Below are positions 54,997 to 63,864 of a stretch of DNA of 64,000 bases, in pieces. The notes beneath the pieces are model-generated. The model saw only the letters and a program-made list of their open reading frames with translations, searched no databases and was not told the origin of the DNA. Position numbers and translations under genes: made by a program. This DNA comes from Bin80 sp965261255 (lineage in GTDB: Bacteria; Bacteroidota; Rhodothermia; Rhodothermales; Bin80). Each line of letters begins with the position of its first letter. The stretch's first letter is position 1. The stretch covers positions 1,116,001 through 1,180,000 of the forward strand of contig CBDHCQ010000004.1 in the NCBI GenBank assembly GCA_965261255.1. The letters run 5' to 3'.

Positions 54997-56532
54997 ATGT
55001 CGAGACAACGAGTTTCTATGCGCAAAATCAGATCGGTTCTTCGCTACCACTTTGGCGAGGGCTACAGTATTCGAAAGACGGCGAAGTATTCGCTTCTTTC
55101 GTTCAGCACGGCCCGGGATTACGTGCATCGCGCGAAGCAGGCTGGCTTGGGTTGGCCTTTACCGGAGGAGATGACGGACGCGGAGCTGGATGCAAGATTG
55201 TTTCCGGATTCAAGGGTCAGCAATCCGCGTCATCCTGCGCCGGATTGGGAGGTGATCCATAAGACATTGGACCGGAAGGGGCAGACGCTGCAATTGGCGC
55301 ACGAACGGTACTTGCAGGTTTATCCAGGTGGGTACAGTTACAGTCGGTTTTGTGCGCTTTACCGCGCCTGGTGTAAACGAAAGGATGTGGTGATGCGGCA
55401 AACGCATGAGCCGGGCGAGAAGCTGTTTGTGGACTATGCGGGCAAAAGGATTCCCTATGTGTCCCTGCGTTCAGGCGAGCAATGCGCGGCACAGATCTTC
55501 GTGGCAACGCTGGGGTTTTCGAGTTTCACGTATGTGGAGGCCTCGCGGGACCAGAAACTTCCCAGTTGGATTGGTGCGCATCAGCGGGCGCTGGATTTTT
55601 TTGGAGGCGTTCCCAAAGCCATTATCTGTGATAACCTGAAAGCGGCGGTAAGTCAGTCCCATCGTTATGAGCCCACCTTGAATCGAACCTATGCAGAACT
55701 GGGGGAGCATTACAAGGTAGCGCTGATTCCAACGCGCGCGTATCATCCAAAAGATAAAGCTGCCGTGGAGAGCGCGGTGGGCCATATTACGAGACAGATT
55801 CTGGCCCGCATTGATGATCGACAGTTTTTCGGTCTGGAACAGATTAATGCTGCGATCTGGCCGCTTTTAGCGGCGCTCAACGATGCCTCCTTCCAGAAGC
55901 GGCTCGGGAGTCGCCGCAGTCAGTTTGAGGCGCATGACCTTCCGGCCCTGTCTCCGCTTCCTCAGGATCGCTTTGTATTGCGGCAATGGAAGCTCGCGCG
56001 CGTGAATGTGGATTACCATATTGAGGTGAACAAGGTGTTTTACAGCGTCCCCTATATCCATGTACACGAACAGCTGGAGGTTGCCGTCTCTGCCTGTACC
56101 GTAGAATGCTTTCTTAATGGAGAACGAATTGCTTCGCATTTGCGCGGAGCTCGTCAATACAGTTACCATACCAACCCGGATCACATGCCGAAAGCGCATC
56201 GCAACTATCAGGATCAACAAAAACTGCTGAAAAGAGTCCGGCATATCGGTCCGCATGCAGAAAAGATGGCGGAAAAGATTCTGGCACGCTTTATTCATCC
56301 AGAACAGGGATACCGGAGTATTCTTGGACTCTTAAGCTTAGCGAGGACCTACGGGCAGCAACGTGTGGATGCCGCCTGTAAACACGCGCTCTCCCTGGGG
56401 GCCTGCTCCTCCAAGAACGTTAACGCGATTCTCAAACACTGGCGGGATTCCCCCCCAGAACCGGAGGATCCCCAACCACTGATTCACGAAAACCTTCGAA
56501 ACGGCGACTATTACGCCCCAAACACTGAATAA
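54997..56532 (+). CDS. istA: IS21 transposase IstA (copy A)
   Basis: DDE transposase of about 511 residues. A helix-turn-helix lies near the N-terminus (VLRYHFGEGYSIRKTAKYSL). The rve core has Asp in KLFVDYAGKRI, Asp in AIICDNLKAAV and Glu in KDKAAVESAVGHI. The C-terminal DNA-binding region ends GDYYAPNTE. ATG at 54997 (MSRQRVSMRKIRS) was preferred to an in-frame non-ATG start 30 bases upstream. The gene is intact and the element may be mobile. Confidence 0.93.
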   Translation: MSRQRVSMRKIRSVLRYHFGEGYSIRKTAKYSLLSFSTARDYVHRAKQAGLGWPLPEEMTDAELDARLFPDSRVSNPRHPAPDWEVIHKTLDRKGQTLQLAHERYLQVYPGGYSYSRFCALYRAWCKRKDVVMRQTHEPGEKLFVDYAGKRIPYVSLRSGEQCAAQIFVATLGFSSFTYVEASRDQKLPSWIGAHQRALDFFGGVPKAIICDNLKAAVSQSHRYEPTLNRTYAELGEHYKVALIPTRAYHPKDKAAVESAVGHITRQILARIDDRQFFGLEQINAAIWPLLAALNDASFQKRLGSRRSQFEAHDLPALSPLPQDRFVLRQWKLARVNVDYHIEVNKVFYSVPYIHVHEQLEVAVSACTVECFLNGERIASHLRGARQYSYHTNPDHMPKAHRNYQDQQKLLKRVRHIGPHAEKMAEKILARFIHPEQGYRSILGLLSLARTYGQQRVDAACKHALSLGACSSKNVNAILKHWRDSPPEPEDPQPLIHENLRNGDYYAPNTE

Positions 56533-56533
56533 T

Positions 56534-56834
56534 ATGCGCGCGACTCCAAAATTTGTCTCCCCTCGGCTTAAAGGCAGGGGGCGCGCACGGGGTGCCCCCG
56601 TTCTCCATGCAGCACGGGGAGATCCACACATTCCTGGAATTTTGCGCTTGGCGATACTCCAGGATCAACAACATATTAATGCTGTCTGTGAACATCTGCG
56701 CGCCTTGGAGATCGGTTCCCCGAGGTACGTAGCTCAATACGCAAACACTGGCGGCAAGCGCCCTACCAGACCGGAGGCGCAACCGCACACCAATCTACAA
56801 ACCGGCGTGTAATACGCCCCAAACACTCGATAAC
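56534..56834 (+). pseudogene. Relic of a second istA 3' end inside IS21 copy A
   Basis: The frame reads HIPGILRLAILQDQQHINAV and later PEAQPHTNLQTGV, TAA, YAPNTR, stop. It aligns with the C-terminus of the intact IstA (ILGLLSLARTYGQQRVDAAC, then PQPLIHENLRNGDYYAPNTE). The DNA around ACGCCCCAAACACT occurs twice, at 56514 and 56813, once after each tail. The region is a diverged istA tail left next to istB. Confidence 0.65.
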
Positions 56835-57590
56835 ATGCTCTCTCACCCCACACTCGAAAAACTTGAACAGCTCCGATTCAAAGGCATGGCGCGCGCACTG
56901 CGTGCACAACTGAATACGCCTGAAATTGATCAAATGAACTTTATGGATCGCCTGGGACTGTTGGTCGACCACGAAGCCACCGTCCGCGAAAATGCACGAT
57001 TACAATCCCGGTTGCGGCGGGCAAACTTGCGCCAAAATGCGTGTATGGAAGATCTGGACTACCGGACCAGTCGTGGACTCGACCGCCCCTTGATGATGCA
57101 TCTGGCCCAATGCAGTTGGATTCGAAGCCATGAAAACATCGTCGTTACAGGACCGACGGGAGTAGGAAAAACATTCATCGCCTGTGCACTTGCACACAAA
57201 GCCTGTCTACTTGGCTACTCGGTTACCTATGTGCGCTTGCCCCGTCTACTGCAGGAGTTCGCACTTGCTCGGGCCGAAGGGCGCTACCTGAAACTGCTCA
57301 ATAAACTCGCCAGACTGGACTTGCTTGTCCTGGATGACTGGGCCATGAAAAAAATCAGTAGTGCCCAACAGGAAGACTTGCATGAGTTGCTTGACGATCG
57401 AATGCAAACCCGATCCACCGTCGCCGCAAGTCAAATCCCCATTGAATCATGGCATGAAATGATGGCCAATCCAACCCTGTCGGATGCCATCCTTGACCGA
57501 CTCGTCCACATTGCACACCGCATTGAACTCAAAGGCGAGTCCATGCGAAAACAATTGGCGAAATTGTCCGGCCCAATGCATCAAAATTAA
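56835..57590 (+). CDS. istB: IS21 transposition helper ATPase IstB (copy A)
   Basis: A 251-residue AAA+ ATPase that assists IstA in target selection and strand transfer. It has Walker A GPTGVGKTFIACAL near residues 108-121 and Walker B LLVLDDWAMKK near 168. The N-terminus, LSHPTLEKLEQLRFKGMARA, is typical of IstB. The upstream relic tail matches its natural istA partner, so this istB may have come from a different lineage than the intact istA. Intact frame. Confidence 0.93.
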   Translation: MLSHPTLEKLEQLRFKGMARALRAQLNTPEIDQMNFMDRLGLLVDHEATVRENARLQSRLRRANLRQNACMEDLDYRTSRGLDRPLMMHLAQCSWIRSHENIVVTGPTGVGKTFIACALAHKACLLGYSVTYVRLPRLLQEFALARAEGRYLKLLNKLARLDLLVLDDWAMKKISSAQQEDLHELLDDRMQTRSTVAASQIPIESWHEMMANPTLSDAILDRLVHIAHRIELKGESMRKQLAKLSGPMHQN

Positions 57591-57657
57591 CCCGATCACG
57601 TTAAGAAAAAAAAACGGATAACTACATGCGATTACCAGCAAGGCGCAGACCTCCAAA

Positions 57658-57734
57658 GTGATCGGATTAAATAAGAACGGTGATCGGATTAAATAAGAAT
57701 GGTGATCGAATTAAATAAGAATGGTGATCGAATT
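57658..57734 (+). repeat. Right-end 22-bp iterated repeats of IS21 copy A
   Basis: GTGATCGGATT/GTGATCGAATT at 57658, 57680, 57702 and 57724, inverted relative to the left-end units. Confidence 0.85.
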
Positions 57735-57748
57735 GATAGGAATAATCA

Positions 57749-57754
57749 CCAAAC
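57749..57754 (+). repeat. Target-site duplication of first IS21 element (right)
   Basis: CCAAAC, matching 54725-54730. Confidence 0.75.
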
Positions 57755-58276
57755 AGGCAATTTCTACGATATCTCCATCTTCTTCTTGTAGTCTGCGTTA
57801 TTTCATTGGGCTAGATAGATTTACGGAGTGGTATGATCTTATCGATTCGCGTCCTGATCAGGCTGGGTGCTCGACGGTCTGTCGAAAACCAGGAGAGTGG
57901 GTTGCCTCACGGAGTAGTGAGTTGATTCAGAATCGCTTTAATGATAAGGGTAGAAGATTTGGAGTAGAGTCTTCATCCAAGAGTTGAATTCCAGCTTAGC
58001 GATCAAATCCGGCTCAACACGACGCCCTATGGTACCAGTTATCAGACCGAGACGTATCATTGACGTCAAACGGACAGGTTTATCAATTGTAAAGATAAAT
58101 TCACCAATTCATGAAGGTGAGGTAAACAACAATTGGGTAGCCCTTTCGCTCGGAACGATGGACTATATGGTCTGGAATCATTGGTCTAAATGGTTGGAAT
58201 ACAGACGTTGATTTATATGGTCGAAATACGCAGTAAAATCATTCTCTGATGCAGGAATAAGAGACTTCCAACTCGC
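57755..58276. other. Region between IS21 copy A and pabB, possible gene remnants
   Basis: About 520 bases. A frame from the IS end to 57987 (YFIGLDRFTEWYDLIDSRPD...) overlaps by TTGA a second one at 57984-58211 (INSPIHEGEVNNNWVALSLG...). Both have plausible composition but no known domain and no clear start. They may be fragments of a gene cut by the IS insertion. The pabB promoter should lie in the last ~60 bases. Confidence 0.3.
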
Positions 58277-59641
58277 ATGATCGCTTCCCGATGTGCCAAG
58301 GTATGGGCACTGAAATTAGCTGCAATAGATCTGCAGCCTTTAGCACAAAAGTATGCGCAAGGCCGCGGTTTGATCTGGCTGGATAGCTCATCCAATACGC
58401 AGCGACTCGGTCGCTATTCTTATCTCTGTATTGATCCTGTCGAATCGATCCCGGCAGCGGCAAACACAGATGATTTGCGTTTTGTGCTTGGGCGTTACTC
58501 ATCCGGTCATATTGATGAGGGGCCCCCATTCCAAGGAGGATTAGTCGGTTTTTTCGACTACGAATTTTCAGAACTTGATTCACAAAACACGCTTATATCT
58601 TGCAATCAGAGCCGTGAAAATTGTCACTTCAGTTTGTATGACACGGTCATTGCTGTTGATCATCACGCTGACCTTACATGGATCATTTCATCGGGTTTTA
58701 AAAGCGGGGCATACGAGCCTAGCAGGCATATAGCGCAAGCGAAAATCAATGCAGTTAGGCGAGATATCAGCAACTTACCGTCTCCCTCGACCTCTGATGT
58801 ACCCCTCGTCTGGCGTAACCAGATTTCAAAAACGACCTATTTGAGAGCTGTGAATGACATTCTTAATTTCATTCGAGCGGGCGATATTTACCAGGCGAAT
58901 TTTGCGCAGACTTTCGTAGCAAATCTGCCCCAGTCCACTGATCCGTTCCAGGTATATCTTTCCATTCGAAGGAGCAATCCGGCCCCATTCTCTGTTTACG
59001 GTTCTTTCGGGGAGCGCAGCATTGCTTGCACTTCTCCAGAACGACTGATTACTGTGAATGACATAGGGATGGTCGAAGCAAGGCCGATCAAAGGGACGAT
59101 TGCGCGGTCAGATGATCCTGAGGAAGATCGACAGTTGAAGGACAGACTTCTCAATTCAAAGAAAGATCGTGCCGAGAACATCATGATTGTTGATTTGCTC
59201 CGCAACGATCTGTCAAAAGTTTGCAAGCCTCATTCGGTTGAAGTTTCAGAGCTTTGCACTCTGGAATCCTACGCCGGATTACATCAGCTCACATCTTCCG
59301 TCCGCGGGCAGCTCGGGGACGAACACGATGCGTTCAACCTACTGTCTGCAGTATTCCCTGGGGGGTCAGTTACGGGGGCGCCGAAATGTCGTGCTATGGA
59401 GATCATTGATCATTTAGAACAAGATTCACGCCGTGCCTTTTGCGGCTCATTTGGCTATTTTGGCTTCAATGGCGCAGCAGACTTTAACATCATGATCCGG
59501 ACTATTCAGTTTGATGGTGACCGTGCCCGCCTGGATGTAGGTAGTGGAATAACCTCGTTATCCAATCCAAATGAGGAGTATTCTGAAACCTTGCTGAAGG
59601 CACAGAAAATACTGTGCAGCACAGAAGAAGTGGTTGCCTAA
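58277..59641 (+). CDS. pabB: Aminodeoxychorismate synthase component I
   Basis: PabB converts chorismate with ammonia to 4-amino-4-deoxychorismate, the first step to p-aminobenzoate and folate. The 454-residue protein has the chorismate-binding core: YLRAVNDILNFIRAGDIYQANFAQ, SPERLITV, EARPIKGTIARS, LLRNDLSKVC, FPGGSVTGAPKCRAMEIID and DVGSGIT near the end. The KGT version of the PIKGT motif marks PabB rather than anthranilate synthase, though not absolutely. The stop overlaps the pabA start (TAATG at 59639-59643), so the operon is tightly coupled. Confidence 0.9.
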   Translation: MIASRCAKVWALKLAAIDLQPLAQKYAQGRGLIWLDSSSNTQRLGRYSYLCIDPVESIPAAANTDDLRFVLGRYSSGHIDEGPPFQGGLVGFFDYEFSELDSQNTLISCNQSRENCHFSLYDTVIAVDHHADLTWIISSGFKSGAYEPSRHIAQAKINAVRRDISNLPSPSTSDVPLVWRNQISKTTYLRAVNDILNFIRAGDIYQANFAQTFVANLPQSTDPFQVYLSIRRSNPAPFSVYGSFGERSIACTSPERLITVNDIGMVEARPIKGTIARSDDPEEDRQLKDRLLNSKKDRAENIMIVDLLRNDLSKVCKPHSVEVSELCTLESYAGLHQLTSSVRGQLGDEHDAFNLLSAVFPGGSVTGAPKCRAMEIIDHLEQDSRRAFCGSFGYFGFNGAADFNIMIRTIQFDGDRARLDVGSGITSLSNPNEEYSETLLKAQKILCSTEEVVA

Positions 59642-60237
59642 TGATCTTACTGTTGAATAATCGAGATAGTTTTGTCTTTAACCTGAGTAGATATTTCCAG
59701 GAGCTTGGCGAGACAACCGACGTTGTTGATTCTGACGAAGTTACCCTGGATGATGTTGAAGCTTTGGCTCCCAAAGCACTGGTGATTTCGCCAGGTCCGT
59801 GCACGCCAAATGAGGCTGGCATCAGCATGAATGTGGTTTCACATTTTTCAGGTCGATTGTCAATTTTGGGCGTATGCCTTGGCCATCTAGCGATTGCACA
59901 GTCGTATGGTAGTGTTATAACGAACTCCCTATTTCCAGAATACGGCCAAGCAAGCCCCATAATGCATGATGGATGTGATCTCTTTGAAGGGTTACCCAAC
60001 CCGCTAAATGCAGGTCTTTATCATTCCCTCATCGTGGCAAAGATTCCTGAAACCGATTTGATAGTTCAGGCTAAATCTGTGGGTGGAGAGATCATGGCAT
60101 TGCGTCACAAGAAGCATCCCACATTTGGCGTCCAATTTCATCCAGAATCAATATTGAGCGACGCAGGGCACGAACTTCTACAAAATTTCCTGCTGATTGC
60201 AGAGAATTTCAATGTTCTTCATAGAGCAATCAAGTGA
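59641..60237 (+). CDS. pabA: Aminodeoxychorismate synthase glutamine amidotransferase
   Basis: A class I glutamine amidotransferase of 198 residues that supplies ammonia to PabB. It begins ILLLNNRDSFVFNLSRYFQE. The nucleophile lies in GVCLGHLAIAQ and the His-Glu pair in FGVQFHPESIL. A conserved Gln after GH is Leu here, a change near the active site. ATG at 59641 is the accepted start. The end overlaps pabC by about 26 bases. Its partner could be PabB or a TrpE elsewhere, but position favours PabB. Confidence 0.9.
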   Translation: MILLLNNRDSFVFNLSRYFQELGETTDVVDSDEVTLDDVEALAPKALVISPGPCTPNEAGISMNVVSHFSGRLSILGVCLGHLAIAQSYGSVITNSLFPEYGQASPIMHDGCDLFEGLPNPLNAGLYHSLIVAKIPETDLIVQAKSVGGEIMALRHKKHPTFGVQFHPESILSDAGHELLQNFLLIAENFNVLHRAIK

Positions 60238-61039
60238 AAAAAGTGCGGTTCGTCCTTTTGATCTGCGAGATCAGGGGTTACTGCTTGCAGATGGCGTATT
60301 TGACACATCCTTGATTGTCCAAGGCACTATGATTTTGCGCGCACTTCACTTGGATAGACTCATAAATGATGCCAATGCGCTCAACATCGCAATTGATCGT
60401 CAAAGGATCAATGGTCATCTTGCTAAATTTTTGACCAAAGAAAAATGTGGCGTCTTGCGCATTACCGTCACATCAGGACCGGCAGAGAGAGGCATTGTAA
60501 ATGCCAAAAGGACATTTCCCACAGTTTTAATGAACTTATCACCGCTGAACAGGAAGGATCAATTTGAGCCTATCTCACTTCAGTCTAGTCATATTCGTCG
60601 AAATAGCACATCAATAACAAGCCGTCACAAAACTCTGGCCTATACGGATAATGCGGCTGCCTTCAGAGCTGCGCAAGCCGAAGGCTACGATGATGCCCTC
60701 TTCTTGAATACCTATGGCAACATTTGTTGTACGACGACCGGAAACCTATTTCTGAATATTGATAATACCTGGATAACGCCCCCCGTCTCAGATGGCGTTC
60801 TTCCAGGGGTCATGCGACAATGGCTACTGGGTTCTGGATCGGACTTAAACATCAAAATCGCAGAGGAATCAATTACTACAGACGATTTGCGGTTCGTAAA
60901 ATCTGCTTTCATGGTGAATAGTGTGCGACTCGCTACACCAATTCAGAAAATTAACGCACGCGAGTTGGAGCCACGATTGCCGGAACGATTGAAAGCTGCG
61001 TTACGGGAACTCACTGGCCTGAATTACCGGGATGTTTAA
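60212..61039 (+). CDS. pabC: Aminodeoxychorismate lyase
   Basis: A PLP-dependent fold-type IV enzyme that splits aminodeoxychorismate to p-aminobenzoate and pyruvate. The 275-residue protein has GLLLADGVFDTSLI near the N-terminus, Lys for PLP in SRHKTLAYTDNAAAF, the GNICCTTTGNLFL segment, and DGVLPGVMRQWLL. Branched-chain aminotransferases and D-amino acid transaminases share this fold, but the pabB-pabA context favours PabC. The start is ATG at 60212; another in-frame ATG lies 15 bases upstream. It ends the operon. Confidence 0.86.
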   Translation: MFFIEQSSEKSAVRPFDLRDQGLLLADGVFDTSLIVQGTMILRALHLDRLINDANALNIAIDRQRINGHLAKFLTKEKCGVLRITVTSGPAERGIVNAKRTFPTVLMNLSPLNRKDQFEPISLQSSHIRRNSTSITSRHKTLAYTDNAAAFRAAQAEGYDDALFLNTYGNICCTTTGNLFLNIDNTWITPPVSDGVLPGVMRQWLLGSGSDLNIKIAEESITTDDLRFVKSAFMVNSVRLATPIQKINARELEPRLPERLKAALRELTGLNYRDV

Positions 61040-61355
61040 TCCAAGTGAGTTTTCACGGAGAATCCTATGAATGGGGTCTGCAAATAGTTTTTACACATGA
61101 GTTCACGTTCTACGTGAACTTGCGAATGTTATGCCACTGCTACAACGGTGTTTCCTGTTCTGGTATTGCCAGCGAGCTACCCCAGTCCAATATCTACTCA
61201 CGGGGTCTAAATTAGGCATTCGTTATCTGCTCCCATTAGTTATGCTGTTTTTTTGATCTCTGTACAGGTACTGTCGATTGATTTTGGTCTAATCGTTGTA
61301 TGCGCTGAAGCCATTCAGGCCACAGGGCTGGGATATGCACTGCCTATTCCGATGA
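61040..61355. other. Region between pabC and IS21 copy B
   Basis: About 315 bases with no supported gene. It contains an inverted repeat at 61100-61120 (AGTTCACGT, 3-base spacer, ACGTGAACT) about 60 bases after pabC, without a T-run. Short frames here are not coding-like. Confidence 0.4.
61100..61120. other. Inverted repeat downstream of pabC
   Basis: Perfect 9-bp arms AGTTCACGT and ACGTGAACT with a 3-base loop. It could act as a weak terminator or a regulator-binding site; it has no T-tract. Confidence 0.4.
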
Positions 61356-61362
61356 TGTGAGA

Positions 61363-61480
61363 CACCTAATCCGCTTGAAGCGGGACACCAATCCGATTGA
61401 TCTGGGACACTAATCCGATTGATGTGGGACACCAATCCGATTGATCTGGGACACCAATCCGATCGATCTGGGACACCAAC
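61363..61480 (+). repeat. Iterated terminal repeats of IS21 copy B
   Basis: Five to six units of the type GGGACACCAATCCGATTGATCT, with small variations, in tandem at about 22-bp spacing. Confidence 0.85.
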
Positions 61481-61548
61481 CTGGCGGAAGTGGTTTCCTG
61501 GGTGTGTAGTGCAGCTGGCCCCTATGTAGCTGGTTATGGTGGTCTGGC

Positions 61549-62307
61549 TCATTGGGTTATCTCGGTTTCTAATTCTTGTTGTCCCTTGACCTTGCGCATC
61601 GATTCGCCCGTCAACTGGATTTTGTGTGCATTGTTGACGAGTCGGTCCAGGATTGCATCTGCCAGAGTCGGGTCTTCCATGGTTTCATACCATTGATCCA
61701 GGGGATACTGACTGGTTGCAATTGTAGATCGCACGGTGTAGCGGTCATCGAGGAGTTCCATCAGGTCTCGCTGTTGCGGCGGACCAATCCGGTGCAGTCC
61801 CCAATCGTCCAACACCAGGACATCTGTGCGGGCCAGTTGCTTCAAGGTTTTCAGGTAGGTGCCTTCTTCGCGGGCGATCTGCAGGGATTCCAGGAGTCGG
61901 GACAAGCGCGTGTATCGGGTTCGGAAGTTTTCCAGACACGCTTTGTGGGCTAAGGCACAGGCCACATAGCTTTTGCCGACGCCGGTCGGTCCGGTAATGA
62001 TCACATTCTGTTGGCGGCGGATCCATTGACAGCTGGCCAGGTGGAGCATCAGGCGTTGATCCAAGCCGCGAGCTCCGCTGTAATCGAGGTTTGCCATGCT
62101 GGCAGGAAGACGCAGTTTGGCGGCCTGCAACCGCCGGGCAAGCCGCCGGTCTCCGCGTACCGCTTCCTCGTGGTCGACCATGAGACCCAGGCGGTCCAGG
62201 AATGGCATCGCCTCGATGTCGGGCGTATCCAGTTGGTCCCGCAGGGCCGCAGCCATACCACTGAGCCGCATCTGTTCCAGTTTTGAGATCGTTGGATGTA
62301 AGAGCAT
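61549..62307 (-). CDS. istB: IS21 transposition helper ATPase IstB (copy B)
   Basis: A 252-residue AAA+ ATPase with Walker A ITGPTGVGKSYVACAL and Walker B VLVLDDWGLHR. The N-terminus, LLHPTISKLEQMRLSGMAAAL, is typical. It lies 12 bases downstream of istA, the normal IS21 arrangement, in contrast to the 300-base gap in copy A. Frame intact. Confidence 0.93.
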   Translation of the reverse strand: MLLHPTISKLEQMRLSGMAAALRDQLDTPDIEAMPFLDRLGLMVDHEEAVRGDRRLARRLQAAKLRLPASMANLDYSGARGLDQRLMLHLASCQWIRRQQNVIITGPTGVGKSYVACALAHKACLENFRTRYTRLSRLLESLQIAREEGTYLKTLKQLARTDVLVLDDWGLHRIGPPQQRDLMELLDDRYTVRSTIATSQYPLDQWYETMEDPTLADAILDRLVNNAHKIQLTGESMRKVKGQQELETEITQ

Positions 62308-62319
62308 TTGGAAGTTCTG

Positions 62320-63864
62320 TTAAGATGAATAATAGTTGGCACCCCGAAGGTTCTCATGTGCAATGGGTGGGGATGGAGACGGATGCACTTCAACCGCGAT
62401 CCGCTTGACCAGACGTCGGATTGCAGCCGAGCTCAAGGTTTCTCGTGCAAGTGCAAGCTCGCACGCCCGTTCCAGCGTGTCCTGACCATACGTACGTTCC
62501 AGTTTGAGAATTCCCATACAGCGGGAATACATCTGCGCTGGAACCTGGGCTGAGGCCAGATTCTCCTCAATCAGGGCGCGCGTAGAGGGGCCAATCTTTT
62601 TGGCCCAATTCACAAATCGCGACGGCGGCCAATCGCCATACTCTATGTGGTTCTTCGGCATGTGCGCACGATTGGTGGTGTATTTGCCCGAGGTCCGATC
62701 CCGCACATGAGACGCAATTCGTCGCTGATGACGGTAGATCTCTACGACCTTTGCTTGAATCCGCGCACGGACATAACTGCCGACGTATTGATAAGGAACA
62801 CTGTAAAAGTGTTTCTCAACCTGGATGTGATAATTGAAGGCGACTTTCCGCTTGTCCGTCCACTGTCCATACTCGTAGGGCTCGGTGGGCAATGGACGCA
62901 GCGCTGGTCGGTCCAGTTCTTCAAACATACGCTGACGGGAGGTGTCCATCTTCTGGAACGGGGCGTGATTAAGGTCCCGAACCTGTTCCAGAATCGCGGC
63001 ATTAAGCTCGGCAAGACTCGTAAACGCTACCTCTCGCAGCGCACCCAGAACCCGACGCTGAAGCATCAAAACACTGCTCTCAACTTTTCCCTTATCCCTG
63101 GGTCTTTGAGGACGGGCTGGAAGCACGCCTACCTGATAATGCTCCGTCAAATCCCGGAAGGATTCATTCAGAACGGGGACATCGTCTTTCTTGAATTGAA
63201 TCACGGCGGCTTTCAGATTGTCCGGCACAATCAGACGGGGAACCCCACCCAGAAACTCAAAGGTCCGACGAATGGACCCGCAGAAGTCCGCCGTCGATTG
63301 GGTCTCGGTGGCCTCCGCATACAGATACCCCGAGGCCCCCAGTGCGGCAACGAACAGCTCCACCCGGCGCTCCTCGCCGGTGTGCGGATCCACCACAGAC
63401 GGCTTCTTGCCAGAATAATCTACAAACAAGCGTTCCCCCGCCTTGTGCGTCAGGCGCATCACCGGATCCACCTGAGCGCCTCGCCAGCTTCGATAGAGAT
63501 CGCAAAAATGACTGTACTGGTACCCCGTCGGGTTGGCCTCGATATATTCCGTCCAGAGTTGAAACAGCGTCAGGGACCGGTGGGTGGCCAGCTGCTTACG
63601 GACCTCCACCCAGTTCGGGACCGGGCGGGCGGCCGATCCCCCACGAGCCGTGACGGGATAGAGCAACGCCTCCAGCTTCGCATCCGTCACCGCAGCGGGC
63701 AGAGGCCAGGTCACCTTCGTGACCCTCACTCGTTCCAGAATCCGGGACACGGAGCTACGACTCACCCCCACACTCCGGGCAATCGCGCGAACCGATAGGT
63801 TCGCAACAAAATGTAATTCTAAAATTCGCTTCACCTTCTTCATCGGCACGCGTTTGGTTGGCAT
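62320..63864 (-). CDS. istA: IS21 transposase IstA (copy B)
   Basis: DDE transposase of about 514 residues. The N-terminus, KKVKRILELHFVANLSVRAI, is a helix-turn-helix. The catalytic core has Asp in RLFVDYSGKKP, Asp in LIVPDNLKAAV and Glu in RDKGKVESSVLML. It ends HENLRGANYYSS. ATG at 63864 (MPTKRVPMKKVKR) was taken over a TTG 12 bases upstream. Intact. Confidence 0.93.
   Translation of the reverse strand: MPTKRVPMKKVKRILELHFVANLSVRAIARSVGVSRSSVSRILERVRVTKVTWPLPAAVTDAKLEALLYPVTARGGSAARPVPNWVEVRKQLATHRSLTLFQLWTEYIEANPTGYQYSHFCDLYRSWRGAQVDPVMRLTHKAGERLFVDYSGKKPSVVDPHTGEERRVELFVAALGASGYLYAEATETQSTADFCGSIRRTFEFLGGVPRLIVPDNLKAAVIQFKKDDVPVLNESFRDLTEHYQVGVLPARPQRPRDKGKVESSVLMLQRRVLGALREVAFTSLAELNAAILEQVRDLNHAPFQKMDTSRQRMFEELDRPALRPLPTEPYEYGQWTDKRKVAFNYHIQVEKHFYSVPYQYVGSYVRARIQAKVVEIYRHQRRIASHVRDRTSGKYTTNRAHMPKNHIEYGDWPPSRFVNWAKKIGPSTRALIEENLASAQVPAQMYSRCMGILKLERTYGQDTLERACELALARETLSSAAIRRLVKRIAVEVHPSPSPPIAHENLRGANYYSS

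Larger units (their letters stand above)
54731..57748 (+). mobile_element. IS21-family insertion sequence, copy A
   Basis: A 3018-bp element with ends TGATTATTC (54731) and GAATAATCA (57748) and a 6-bp target duplication CCAAAC on both sides. Each end has four 22-bp iterated units around GATCAC, as is usual in IS21. It encodes IstA and IstB in order on the plus strand. Unusually, about 300 bases separate the genes and contain a degraded second istA 3' end. Confidence 0.92.

Noticed and set aside
61363..61480. Tandem GGGACACCAATCCGATTGATCT repeats as a possible CRISPR or minisatellite
   Set aside because: The same unit appears in reverse at 63984-64000, and the repeats flank istA/istB, so they are the ends of an IS21 element.
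62647..63798. 383-codon plus-strand frame opposite istA of IS21 copy B
   Set aside because: It is antisense to a clear IstA with DDE residues, and its sequence has no protein-like motifs.
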